NCBI GenBank assembly: GCA_017948555.1
Contig: JAFMYY010000003.1
Coordinates: 1 to 64,000, forward strand
Length of the DNA: 64,000 nt
Reading direction: 5' to 3'
From: Cesiribacteraceae bacterium YIM B00369
Lineage (GTDB): Bacteria > Bacteroidota > Bacteroidia > Cytophagales > Cyclobacteriaceae
Each line of letters begins with the position of its first letter. The first letter of the stretch is position 1. Made by a program: the position numbers and the translations under genes. Under the pieces are notes generated by a model. It worked only from the letters and a program-made list of their open reading frames with translations, was not told the origin of the DNA and made no database searches. Positions 52,500 through 61,774 of the stretch are shown here, one piece after another.

Positions 52500-53867
52500 A
52501 TGAAAAAATTTTCCTTTGCAGGACTTTTTGTTTTGCTAATGGCTGGCTGTGCTCCTTTTTTACACCAGCCACTTACTACCCAAAATGCCCGGCTTGGTGC
52601 AGAAACACCGGTAATTCACCAGTTTCAGGAATTACCGGCAGCCAAAGAAAAGATAGTAGCCTCGGTATATAAATTCAGGGACCAGACGGGGCAGTACAAA
52701 CCCTCGGAAACAGGCGCTAACTGGTCTACTGCCGTAACTCAGGGGGCAACCTCTATTCTGTTGCGGGCTCTGGAAGAATCGGACTGGTTTATGCCTTTGG
52801 AAAGAGAGAACCTGGGCAACCTGATGAATGAAAGAAAGATCATCAGATCCAGCCGCGCACAGTACCTGGACGAAAACGGCCAGCAACAGAACCTGTTGCC
52901 TCCACTCCTTTTTGCAGGTATTATATTGGAAGGAGGTATTATTTCGTATGATGCCAACGTATTTACAGGCGGAGCCGGTCTCCGTTATTTTGGTGCAGGA
53001 GCATCAGGGCAGTACCGCGAAGACCGGGTAACGGTATATCTCCGCGCTATCTCCACCAGCAACGGCCGCATATTAAAAACGGTGTATACCACTAAAACCA
53101 TTTTATCGCAAATGGTGGATGTAGGCTTATTCAGGTATGTAAAGTTTAAGCGCCTGCTCGAAACTGAGGCTGGCTTTACCTATAATGAACCTACTGAAAT
53201 TGCCGTAAAAGACGCCATAGAAAAAGCAGTACACAGCCTTATTATTGAGGGCATACTGGAAGGGCTCTGGCAGGCCGACCTGGACGAACCAACCCAAAAC
53301 AAGGCTGTTCAGGAGTATATACAGGAGAAAGAACTCAACCAAAACACCGATATCCTGCTCCGCCACCAGACTCCCCGCAGAGGAAAAATAGGGGTTGGAG
53401 CTTTTGGAAGCGCCTTACTCTATAATGGCGATTATTCCTCTCCTGCCCTGCGGCCGGGCGTTATGCTCCAGGCAGTTTATAATAAAAACCACTGGGAGCA
53501 CGGCTTTAATTTAGGGGTAGGCGAACTTGCCACCCGGCGGAATTTCCAGACATCCTTATTCATGGCCGGCTTAAACAGCACTTATAAAATGTACCCTCAG
53601 GACCGCTATACTCCTTTTATAACCGGATCGTTAGGAGTTATAGCCTCCAGCCAGGTACAGGAAATTAATGATTTTACAACCAATGTTTTCGGCAAAGCAG
53701 GAATCGGTATTGGCTTTGAATATCTTATAACCGACCAGCTGGGCCTTAATTTAAAAGGGCACTACCATTATTTATTCAGCGATAAGCTTGACAATATGGT
53801 AAGGGGCAGGTATAATGATGCATTCCTGGAAACATCTGCAGGAATAAAACTCTACTTTGGAAAGTAA
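52500..53867 (+). CDS. csgG: curli secretion channel lipoprotein CsgG with C-terminal extension
   Basis: 455 residues, longer than the E. coli CsgG (about 277). Lipobox LMAGC (C17). The CsgG domain (about 45-265) contains ASVYKFRDQTGQYKP, LLRALEESDWFMPLERENLG, LLFAGIILEGGIISYDANV and GGAGLRYFGAG (the constriction region). After a helical linker (about 266-290) a further region of about 165 residues looks like an outer-membrane beta-barrel or porin-like fold (GFNLGVGEL, HYHYLFSD, ending KLYFGK). The channel releases unfolded amyloid subunits across the outer membrane. The extension may tether it to another barrel. Confidence 0.93.
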   Translation: MKKFSFAGLFVLLMAGCAPFLHQPLTTQNARLGAETPVIHQFQELPAAKEKIVASVYKFRDQTGQYKPSETGANWSTAVTQGATSILLRALEESDWFMPLERENLGNLMNERKIIRSSRAQYLDENGQQQNLLPPLLFAGIILEGGIISYDANVFTGGAGLRYFGAGASGQYREDRVTVYLRAISTSNGRILKTVYTTKTILSQMVDVGLFRYVKFKRLLETEAGFTYNEPTEIAVKDAIEKAVHSLIIEGILEGLWQADLDEPTQNKAVQEYIQEKELNQNTDILLRHQTPRRGKIGVGAFGSALLYNGDYSSPALRPGVMLQAVYNKNHWEHGFNLGVGELATRRNFQTSLFMAGLNSTYKMYPQDRYTPFITGSLGVIASSQVQEINDFTTNVFGKAGIGIGFEYLITDQLGLNLKGHYHYLFSDKLDNMVRGRYNDAFLETSAGIKLYFGK

Positions 53868-53992
53868 AAAAAACAGTTATACTTTAAATGTTTTATATTT
53901 AAGTATTTGAAACCGGACCCCGGAAATAAAAAGCCTGTACAAATCCGGCTTTAAATTCTAAATACTATTTAAATTTATTTAGTCATCATTTT

Positions 53993-55519
53993 ATGCAAAA
54001 TAAAGGTAATTCTTTCATTTTTACAGTACTTGCACTCCTGCTGAGTGCAGTGCTTTTTATAGCCTGCGAAGATACCATTGAGCCGGAAACCTTTGGCACC
54101 CTTACCGGCCGTATTACCTATGCCGACAGCGAAGCACCGGTGGCCAATGCCAGCATAACCACCAACCCGCCCACAGAGGCAGTGATTACCAATGAAGATG
54201 GTACTTTCACCATTCAGAATGTACCGGGGGGTAATGTAACCGTTACTATTAAAAAGTCAGGTTTTAAAACCGAGAACGTAACGATACGGATACGGGAAGG
54301 GCAAACAGCACAGGTAATTGTTCCACTTTCAAGAACAGAAGGAGGCAACAGGGCCCCTTTAGCTCCGGGGGAGCCAGTACCGGCAACTGACTCCCGCAAC
54401 CAGGCCACCACTCTTAACCTTAGCTGGTCTCCCGCCACTGACCCGGAGGGAGATACTACCCGTTACGATGTTATCCTTTTTGAATCTGACTCCACTAACG
54501 GGCAGCTGATAGCTGAAAACATTACTGATACTACTTTTACGGCACAAAACCTCCGCCCTAATACCGCTTATTTCTGGCAGGTGGTGGCAAAAGACAACAG
54601 CAACAACATAACTTTAAGTCCTGTATGGTCTTTCCGCACCTCAGCCGCTTCCAGTAACAGAATTCTTTTTGCCCGTGATACAGGAGCCAATTATGAAATT
54701 TTTTCCACAGATACAGTGGAAGGATCCTCTGTCCTCCGCCTTACCAACCGCCCCGGGCGCGAGTGGCGCCCCTTATTAAGCCCATCAGGCGACAGAATAG
54801 CCTTTACCTCCAATGCTGAAGGAGTAACTCATATTTATACCATGACCCCCGAAGGCAGAAACCCGCAAAAGGTAACCTCCCTCCCTGTGGAAGGCTATCA
54901 TAACAACGGACTCGGCTACTGCTGGTCGCCTGATGGAGGGCAACTCCTGTACAGCCACTTCGACATCCTTTACAAAGTTGATCGCGGAGGCTTTGGCCTG
55001 CAGCCAATAGCACAGGCCCCTGCAGGCCTTCACTGGCAGCAGTGCGACTGGACAGCTCAGGCAGGCGGTAAAATTGTTGTTCTGGCGACAGGGCAAAATA
55101 TATACAATGCCGAAATATACCTGATGAATGCCGACGGCTCCGGTATGGAAAAAATAGTGGAAAATCAGCCGGGCAGGCTTGGCAGCCCTTCATTTTCTAT
55201 AGACGGAACAAAAATACTTTTCACCAGAGATATTTCCGGAATAGAATTTGCCACTTCCAATGCCCAGCAGTATGGCAGGATCTTTAACAATCATATTTTT
55301 CTCCTGGATCTTCAAACAAACAGGCTTACAGATTTATCGGCCGGTAAGCCGGACGGAACCAACGACCTTATGCCCCGCTTCAGCGCTAACGGAGCAAAAA
55401 TTATTTTTGCCAATGGCTCCAACGATGGCAGCGGCGAACCTGCCATTTATAGCATGAACACCGATGGCACCCAAAGAAGACTTATTGCGGGAAATGGAGT
55501 AACCCCCTCCTGGAATTAA
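53993..55519 (+). CDS. lipoprotein with carboxypeptidase-regulatory, FN3 and PD40 repeats, next to the curli genes
   Basis: 508 residues. Lipobox FIAC (C25). About 36-115 is a CNA-B/carboxypeptidase-regulatory-like domain (GTLTGRITYADSEAPVANAS, FTIQNVPGGNVTVTI). About 120-217 is FN3-like (NTAYFWQVVAKDNSNNITL). About 225-505 is a PD40 propeller (PLLSPSGDRIAFTSNAEGV, GYCWSPDGGQLLYSHFD, ARFSANGAKIIFANGS). It lies 125 bases after csgG on the same strand, before a strong terminator, and is probably in the same operon. It may be an outer-membrane partner of curli export. Confidence 0.85.
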   Translation: MQNKGNSFIFTVLALLLSAVLFIACEDTIEPETFGTLTGRITYADSEAPVANASITTNPPTEAVITNEDGTFTIQNVPGGNVTVTIKKSGFKTENVTIRIREGQTAQVIVPLSRTEGGNRAPLAPGEPVPATDSRNQATTLNLSWSPATDPEGDTTRYDVILFESDSTNGQLIAENITDTTFTAQNLRPNTAYFWQVVAKDNSNNITLSPVWSFRTSAASSNRILFARDTGANYEIFSTDTVEGSSVLRLTNRPGREWRPLLSPSGDRIAFTSNAEGVTHIYTMTPEGRNPQKVTSLPVEGYHNNGLGYCWSPDGGQLLYSHFDILYKVDRGGFGLQPIAQAPAGLHWQQCDWTAQAGGKIVVLATGQNIYNAEIYLMNADGSGMEKIVENQPGRLGSPSFSIDGTKILFTRDISGIEFATSNAQQYGRIFNNHIFLLDLQTNRLTDLSAGKPDGTNDLMPRFSANGAKIIFANGSNDGSGEPAIYSMNTDGTQRRLIAGNGVTPSWN

Positions 55520-55527
55520 ATTATACA

Positions 55528-55575
55528 GCAAAGAACAGAGCCGTTGCAAAAAAATGCAACGGCTCTGTTCTTTGC
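55528..55575. terminator. 21-bp perfect hairpin between converging genes
   Basis: Stem GCAAAGAACAGAGCCGTTGCA with its complement and a six-A loop. It has no T run after the plus stem, but the stem is long enough to stop either converging transcript. Confidence 0.7.
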
Positions 55576-55630
55576 TTATGAAGTTTTTTTTCTGCTTTTG
55601 TAGTTTTCCGGCTGCCGGCTTAAAGGTAAT

Positions 55631-56014
55631 TTACTGGTCCAGCCACTGCTCCGCTTCTTCACGAACCTCAAAATTCTTTTTCGGAAATTTAGTATCCTGC
55701 GACACACTATCCAGCTGTATTTCGGCAATTTTATTTTTCTGGAGCTCTGCCACTTTGAGTATCCCGTGTTCCTTAAGCAGCTTCTGAGCCTTTTCGTGCA
55801 CCTCACGCACAGGCACCGGATGGATTTTCATTTCTGTAGCATCCGTGAACACGGTAAAGCCGGGTTTCAATTCAGCAACTGCCTTCTTCCAGTCGTTTAC
55901 ATACTCCGATACCTGCTCAGGATTACGCCAAAAACCAATAATGGTAAGGTAAGCCCTGTTCTTCTCCTTCAAAACCTCAATCCTGTATTGTGGGGTCTCA
56001 GCAATTGTAATCAT
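55631..56014 (-). CDS. hypothetical SpoIIAA/STAS-like protein
   Basis: 127 residues. Alternating beta strands and helices (YRIEVLKEKNRAYLTIIGF, LKPGFTVFTDATEM, LKVAELQKNKIAEIQLD) suggest a STAS/SpoIIAA-like fold. No catalytic motif. Cytosolic. Assignment by fold impression only. Confidence 0.6.
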   Translation of the reverse strand: MITIAETPQYRIEVLKEKNRAYLTIIGFWRNPEQVSEYVNDWKKAVAELKPGFTVFTDATEMKIHPVPVREVHEKAQKLLKEHGILKVAELQKNKIAEIQLDSVSQDTKFPKKNFEVREEAEQWLDQ

Positions 56015-56187
56015 TTTAATTCAGTTTAAAAATATGCGTTTTTATTAATTGGTTTAATTGGTACTTTATATTCAAACGATTGAAAAAAAGCAAAAACAAG
56101 ATATAAAAAATTGAAACCTCAAAAAAACACAATACCTATAGCCTCCCGCAATGTAATAAATCCGGCTAAATTGAATTTTATTGCTCC

Positions 56188-56412
56188 TTATTTCCGCCCC
56201 TTTCGCAATGGCGCAAAAAGGTATTCCAGCCCATTGAGCTTTATTTCATGCACCAATGCAAGCTGCTCTCCCAGCTTTCCTTTCGGAAAACCCTCCTTAC
56301 TAAACCAAACCAGGTAAAACTCCGGCAAGTCTATCAGCTTACGTCCTTTATATTTGCCAAAGGGCATTTCTGCGGAAATTAAATCCAGCAGTATTTTACG
56401 TTCCATTTGCAT
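56188..56412 (-). CDS. DUF3820-family protein
   Basis: 74 residues; start at MQMERKILLDL, or two codons later at MERK. The family pattern is full: MPFGKYKGRKLIDLPEFYLV, WFSKEGFPKGKLGEQLAL, and NGLEYLFAPL. The family is of unknown function. It lies just past the hrpB stop, in the same orientation. Confidence 0.9.
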   Translation of the reverse strand: MQMERKILLDLISAEMPFGKYKGRKLIDLPEFYLVWFSKEGFPKGKLGEQLALVHEIKLNGLEYLFAPLRKGRK

Positions 56413-56455
56413 ACCTAAAGGTAGCCACCCCGGCAGAATCCTGCAACATAAACAT

Positions 56456-58945
56456 TCAGGAAGATCTTCTCTTAACTCCGCGTACCGCTTCTGCTGTAAA
56501 AGGGTCATCAGGCCAAGAATGCTTTGGGTACCTTCCTCTTAAATCTTTACGGACAGCGGCATAAGTGTTGCTCCAGAAACTCCGCAGATCCTGTGTAACC
56601 TGCACAGGCCGGTAAGCGGGAGATAGCAGGTGCAGCAACACAGGAACGCTGCCTTCATTAACTGCAGGGGTATCCAGCTGTCCGAACATTTCCTGCAAAC
56701 GCACTGCCAGCACCGGGGCACTGCCATCAGCCACATACTGCAGGCCGATACGGGAACCAGTGGGCACCGTAAGGCTCACCGGCGCCAGGCGATCAAGCTC
56801 CTGCTGTTTTTCCCAGGGCAACTGCGCCTGTAGCATTGCTGAAAAATCGAGCCGCGCAAAATCTTCCCGCCGTCTGACATTTTCCAGAAATGGCGCCAGC
56901 CATTCTTCCAGGTTACTCAGCAGCCCTCCTTCACTTACATCAGGCCACCCTCCTTCCGGCCTCCATTTTCTGAGACTAAGTACCCTTGCCTGCCACTGCT
57001 CCACTTCATCAGTCCGGTTAAAAAGTGTAAGCCCTTCTGTGCGCACAGCTTCACACAAAATGCTTATCCTTTCCTCTCCGGAAATGCGGGGCAGGGGACT
57101 GCTTTCGACCACAATATCCCCCAGCCGGAGTTCACTACGAGCCAGCAGCTCTCCTTTTGCCTTGTCCCAGCCCAGTACCTCATGTGTACGGGCCAGGCTT
57201 ATTACATCTGCCGGGTCGAGGGGAGCAGCCATAAATATGCGGCCTGCACCACCTTTCCGGCCCTGGTCGAGCTGAGCCACCGCAAGCCATTCTTCATGCA
57301 TCAAAGGATCATGCTCCGGGAGCATAGCAAGCCTGCCGTTTGCCAGCCGGTAGCCACTCCTCCCCTGCTCCCGCCTTGCTATACGCTCCGGGTAGGCCGA
57401 GGCTATCAGGCTGCCAATATCGGTATCGGCCGGCAGCTGGTTATCAGTAACTGCCTGCAGGAGCCTCCGCCAGTTAGCCGCGAGCCGCTCCACCCGCTGC
57501 AGTACATTCCGCTCCGCCGCTGTCTGTTCTCTTTTCCGCCACCTCCGCAAGGCTTCCAGCCGCAGGCTGAGGTCGGCCCCTGCTTCTTTCTCCAGCGGAT
57601 CACGCTCTTCCAGTAAAGCTGCCACGTCGGCAGCAAGAGCCTCCATACCCTTTGCCTTAGCTGCAAACAGAAGCTGTGCTATGCGGGGGTGGGTTGGGTA
57701 ACGCAACAACTCCCTGCCTTTGCCGGTAATCCTTGTTTCCTCCATAGCGCCAAGCTCTTCGAGCAACTGACGGGCACTCCCCAGCGCTCCTGCGGGAGGC
57801 GGGCTAAGCCATGCCAGCTTCTGCATATCCTGAACGCCCCAGCTTGCCAGCTCAAGCGCTGCAGGCGCCAGATCTGCTTCCATAATTTCGGGCTGGCGGT
57901 GCTGCATCAGTCCCGCCTGCTCCCCCTCACTCCACAGGCGATAACATACCCCCGGCCCCAGGCGCCCTGCCCGTCCCGCCCGCTGGGCGGCAGTGTCGGC
58001 GGTTACCCTTTCCGTAACCAGACGGGTAAGGCCGGAGCGCGGATCAAAGCGCGGCAGGCGTGCAAGGCCACTATCCACCACCACCCCAACACCTTCAATG
58101 GTTAAGCTGGTTTCTGCAATGGAGGTGGCTAGCACAATTTTCCGTTTGCCTTCCGGATGAGGCATTAATGCCTGCTGCTGTTGCTGCTGTGGCAGGTCGC
58201 CATACAAGGGGTAAGGAATTGCATCAATTGGTTCACTTTTAAGCAATTCTGTCGTCCGCAGGATTTCGCCGGTACCAGGCAGGAACACCAGCACATCTCC
58301 CGCTTCCTCCCGCAGGGCCTTTCGCACTGCTCTTACCACCTGCAGAGGAAGGGGCTGATCCCGCTCCTGTGCCAGGTAATGTACTTTAACAGGGTACTGC
58401 CTTCCTTCGCTGCTAAGCACAGGGCAACCTCCTAAAAGCAAAGAAAGCCGCTCCCCGTCGAGTGTAGCCGACATTATTACCAGCCGCAGATCTTCGCGCA
58501 ACACTCCCTGCGCCTCACGGCTTAATGCCAGCGCCAGATCGGCCTGCAGGCTGCGCTCATGAAACTCATCGAACAGTACAAGGCCCACTCCTTCCAGTGC
58601 ATTATCCTGCTGCAGCATACGGGTCAGGATACCCTCCGTCAGTACCTCTATTCTTGTGTTTTTTCCAATCTTTTGCTCAAAACGCACCCTGTAGCCCACT
58701 GTTTCCCCGACTGCTTCTCCTAAAAGCTGCGCCATCCGGTGCGCCACAGAGCGGGCCGCAATGCGCCGGGGCTCAAGCATCAGAATCTTTTGCCCTTCCA
58801 GCCAGGTTTCCTCCAGCAACTGCAGCGGAAGCACCGTACTCTTCCCCGCGCCGGGAGGAGCCTGCAAAATAAGGGTATTGTGCTGCTTTAGCTGCTCTTT
58901 GAGCTGAGGAACAATCTCCATTATGGGCAGTTGGGAATCAGTCAT
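56456..58945 (-). CDS. hrpB: ATP-dependent DEAH-box helicase HrpB
   Basis: 829 residues, normal for HrpB. Walker A APPGAGKSTVLPLQLLEE, DEFHERSLQADLALAL (DEFH variant of motif II), SATLDGERLSLLL, VLATSIAETSLTIEGV and QRAGRAGRLGPGVCYRLWS (motif VI). The HA2 and C-terminal HrpB domains fill the rest. A probable RNA helicase of unclear substrate. The 43-base gap to the DUF3820 gene suggests co-transcription. Confidence 0.95.
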   Translation of the reverse strand: MTDSQLPIMEIVPQLKEQLKQHNTLILQAPPGAGKSTVLPLQLLEETWLEGQKILMLEPRRIAARSVAHRMAQLLGEAVGETVGYRVRFEQKIGKNTRIEVLTEGILTRMLQQDNALEGVGLVLFDEFHERSLQADLALALSREAQGVLREDLRLVIMSATLDGERLSLLLGGCPVLSSEGRQYPVKVHYLAQERDQPLPLQVVRAVRKALREEAGDVLVFLPGTGEILRTTELLKSEPIDAIPYPLYGDLPQQQQQQALMPHPEGKRKIVLATSIAETSLTIEGVGVVVDSGLARLPRFDPRSGLTRLVTERVTADTAAQRAGRAGRLGPGVCYRLWSEGEQAGLMQHRQPEIMEADLAPAALELASWGVQDMQKLAWLSPPPAGALGSARQLLEELGAMEETRITGKGRELLRYPTHPRIAQLLFAAKAKGMEALAADVAALLEERDPLEKEAGADLSLRLEALRRWRKREQTAAERNVLQRVERLAANWRRLLQAVTDNQLPADTDIGSLIASAYPERIARREQGRSGYRLANGRLAMLPEHDPLMHEEWLAVAQLDQGRKGGAGRIFMAAPLDPADVISLARTHEVLGWDKAKGELLARSELRLGDIVVESSPLPRISGEERISILCEAVRTEGLTLFNRTDEVEQWQARVLSLRKWRPEGGWPDVSEGGLLSNLEEWLAPFLENVRRREDFARLDFSAMLQAQLPWEKQQELDRLAPVSLTVPTGSRIGLQYVADGSAPVLAVRLQEMFGQLDTPAVNEGSVPVLLHLLSPAYRPVQVTQDLRSFWSNTYAAVRKDLRGRYPKHSWPDDPFTAEAVRGVKRRSS

Positions 58946-59397
58946 TATCTACACTTAAGTGTTTGGTTCGGAACGAAGGCAAAAGTACGACAGAAATGAG
59001 CAGCGGTAAAGCAGCAGGCTCCGAAGAACAGCTTATTATGATGCTGCCATCCGGATATAAGCGTTTTTATCCTTATGGAGAAGCATTTTCAGGGATAAGA
59101 AACGGCTAAAACAGAAAAGTTTACTCTTCCCGGAATCAGGTGAAAGGAGCAAAAGGCAATGCTGAAATCTAAAAGCTATTTAAATATTGTATATTAGATA
59201 TTATAAAATTTAATATAACTTTTACATTACAAGCTAACAAACAAGTAGGAAATCCAAAAAAATGATCTTAAGTTACAAAACAACTTAACTAAAGATAAAT
59301 GAAGCAAAAAGGCACTAAAAATAAGGAAATAGTTGCAGGTGCTCTTATTAATAAGCTCCAGTTTATCAAAAAAATACAATTCTAATATTTAAAAATA
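58946..59397. other. divergent intergenic region between hrpB and the NmrA-like gene
   Basis: AT-rich. Two short plus-strand frames (58996-59109, 37 residues; 59299-59385, 28 residues) are open but have no support. Promoters expected. Confidence 0.45.
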
Positions 59398-60138
59398 ATG
59401 ACAATATTAGTAGTGGGCGCAAGTGGAGCAACAGGAAAAAATTTGGTGGAACAACTTTTGAAGATGGGGCAGGAAGTCAAAGTTATTGTCCGGCCTTCCG
59501 GAAAAATACCTGACAGCTGGATTCACGAAGATAAAGTAGCAATCATCAAAGCCAATATCAATGAAACTGGCGTGGATGAGATGGCAGGTTATATTAAAGA
59601 TTGCCAGGCTATTGCATCTTGTCTTGGCCACAATATGAGTTGGAGGGGTATCTATGGAAAACCCCGAAGATTAGTGACAGATGCTGTTCGCTTGCTTTGT
59701 GATGCCATTAAAAAGAATCCACCCGAAACACCTGTGAAGTTTTTATTAATGAATACCGCCGGAAATAGAAACAGAGATTTGAATGAACCAATTTCATTCG
59801 GAGAGAAACTGGTCATTGGATTACTTCGATTACTATTACCACCTCATCCTGACAATGAAGCAGCAGCAGATTATTTAAGGGTAAACATTGGTCAAAACGA
59901 TTCTTTGATTGAATGGACAGTTGTTCGTCCTGATACTTTAACTAATGAAGACGAAGTAACTGAGTACAAAGCACACGTTTCTCCTTCGAGAAGTGCCATT
60001 TTTAATCCGGGGAAAACAAGTCGCATTAACGTTGGGAATTTTATGGCTAAATTAATTACAGAGGATGCCCTTTGGAACAAATGGAGATGGAAAATGCCTG
60101 TCATCTATAATGTCGAATACCAGGAAGAAAAAAGATAA
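59398..60138 (+). CDS. NAD(P)-binding NmrA/SDR-like protein
   Basis: 246 residues. N-terminal Rossmann motif ILVVGASGATGKNLVEQLL (GxSGxTG), then VKVIVRP, IASCLGHNMSW and VNIGQNDSLIEWTVVRPDTL. The atypical short-chain dehydrogenase Tyr/Lys dyad is not evident, so it may be a redox sensor or an isomerase-type protein. Base composition is more AT-rich than the neighbours. A structured hairpin follows at 60256. Confidence 0.85.
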   Translation: MTILVVGASGATGKNLVEQLLKMGQEVKVIVRPSGKIPDSWIHEDKVAIIKANINETGVDEMAGYIKDCQAIASCLGHNMSWRGIYGKPRRLVTDAVRLLCDAIKKNPPETPVKFLLMNTAGNRNRDLNEPISFGEKLVIGLLRLLLPPHPDNEAAADYLRVNIGQNDSLIEWTVVRPDTLTNEDEVTEYKAHVSPSRSAIFNPGKTSRINVGNFMAKLITEDALWNKWRWKMPVIYNVEYQEEKR

Positions 60139-60793
60139 TAACGGTCCTGTAATCCGGGGCCACCTAAAATTGAGCGAATAACAAAGAATGTTCAGCACCT
60201 TATAGGTAAAAACATTGAAATATTAAGAGGAAATAAATAAAACGACCACCACCACAAAATCGCTATGGCTGAATTGCCGGACCAGCAATGTCTATGGCGA
60301 TTTAATATTTACACTATAAATACTCAGGAAGATCTTTAAAGACAAAAACACACCCCTGGTGTCTGCTTACCAATTCAAGCCCCTCTTTCCTGATTAATAG
60401 CCATATTCACTAAACCGGGTGAAAATTAAATCTTAACAGGTGCTATAACCGGCATTTAGAAATACTAATCGGGGAATAGCCAGAGCAGCATTTCTTACCC
60501 CTACAATAAAATCCCTCCTGAATAACCAGATAATTGCTTGCAGCATTTTTTTTCAGCAAAGGCAAACAGCCTCTGGCATTACCTGATTCCCCCTAAACTC
60601 CCCCGGCGCTTAATTATTTTATTGAACGTTTATTTTAAAGCCTTATTTTTTATTTTATCAAAAATTTTACACTAAAAAGGTTTATTTTTAAACCATTAAA
60701 TAAAAAAAGGTTGTAAAAGTGCTGTATATAGGTTCATTTGTCCTGCTTTATTTCGAAAAATAATATTTAGCTTTACAATAAGATATTAAAAAT
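60139..60793. other. intergenic region between the NmrA-like gene and the AraC gene
   Basis: Contains the hairpin at 60256-60303 and the AraC promoter region (weak TTTG at 60737 and TAGCTTTA at 60768, spacing too long). No gene seen. Confidence 0.45.
60256..60303 (+). other. strong imperfect hairpin
   Basis: AAATCGCTATGG pairs CTATGGCGATTT, with inner ATTGC / GCAAT around CGGACCA. There is no T run, so terminator or other RNA role is open. Confidence 0.5.
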
Positions 60794-61690
60794 ATGAGCA
60801 AGAACTTTCCAGTATTCAGAATCAATAATTTTGTAGACTATAACCAATGTCAACACTTTGGAGATAGCTTTTATATAAGGAAGTTCCACCAGCACATATG
60901 TGAAAACTGCTTCCTGGATAAACCTCATGGGCATGATTTTTATATAGTGCTTTTAATTACACAAGGCCGCGGACAACATATTATTGATTCTAAAACCTAC
61001 GAGGTAGCGCCCAGAGTTCTGTTCTTTGTTAATCCGGGCCAGGTGCATGCCTGGGATTTATCTGAAGATATTGATGGCTATATTCTCTTTTTTACAAAAG
61101 AGTATTTGCTGGTTGAATTTCACCACAACCAGCTTTCAAAATTGCCATTTTTCCATACAAGGATTTTAGAACCCTTCATGAAGCTCAACCAACCAGAAAC
61201 TGAAGAAATTCATCGTGCTTTCCATGAAATTGACCTGGAATACCTGGCAGGAAACCAGTATTGTCATGACCTGATAAGGTTAGGGTTAAAATCCTTATTA
61301 CTCAAGATTGAACGCAAATACGCCAGGGGATCTTCCGGCAGAAAGAAACTGTACCAGGAAAACCTGTTCACAAAATTTGAAGTGCTTGTTGACCAGCATT
61401 TCAAAGACCATAGAACAGTATCGGATTACGCTGAAATGATGAACCTTTCACTGAAACAACTGAACTCTCTGTGCAGGAAATTAATAAACAAAACTCCAGG
61501 AGACATTATTCAAAACAGGATAATTCTGGAAGCCAAACGCCTGCTGATGCATTCAGATGCTCCTGTGTTTTCAATTGCCGAAACCTTAAATTATCATGAT
61601 GGCTCCTATTTTATAAGGTTATTTAAAAAAGCCACACAAATGACTCCCGAAAAATTCAGAACACAGGCTATCCTTAATAAAGTTGCCTGA
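60794..61690 (+). CDS. AraC-family transcriptional regulator
   Basis: 298 residues. N-terminal cupin-like sensor (about 15-160; PHGHDFYIVLLITQGRGQH, VNPGQVHAWDLSEDIDGYIL) and C-terminal two-helix-turn-helix DNA-binding domain (about 195-295; TVSDYAEMMNLSLKQLNSLC, SIAETLNYHDGSYFIRLFKK). The signal is unknown. It lies 84 bases upstream of the nitrate-type transporter genes in the same direction and is a likely regulator of them. Confidence 0.93.
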   Translation: MSKNFPVFRINNFVDYNQCQHFGDSFYIRKFHQHICENCFLDKPHGHDFYIVLLITQGRGQHIIDSKTYEVAPRVLFFVNPGQVHAWDLSEDIDGYILFFTKEYLLVEFHHNQLSKLPFFHTRILEPFMKLNQPETEEIHRAFHEIDLEYLAGNQYCHDLIRLGLKSLLLKIERKYARGSSGRKKLYQENLFTKFEVLVDQHFKDHRTVSDYAEMMNLSLKQLNSLCRKLINKTPGDIIQNRIILEAKRLLMHSDAPVFSIAETLNYHDGSYFIRLFKKATQMTPEKFRTQAILNKVA

Positions 61691-61774
61691 TTATACGAAA
61701 AACCACCTGAGACTTATTGCCAGTAAAAATACTGGATAAACATAATTGTTTTCTTCCATTTAAATTTCAATTCT

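Noticed and set aside
58996-59109. 37-codon plus-strand frame upstream of the NmrA-like gene
   Set aside because: Short, with no supporting features; likely chance.
59299-59385. 28-codon plus-strand frame (MKQKGTKNKEI...)
   Set aside because: Too short to support; possibly a leader, but nothing shows it.
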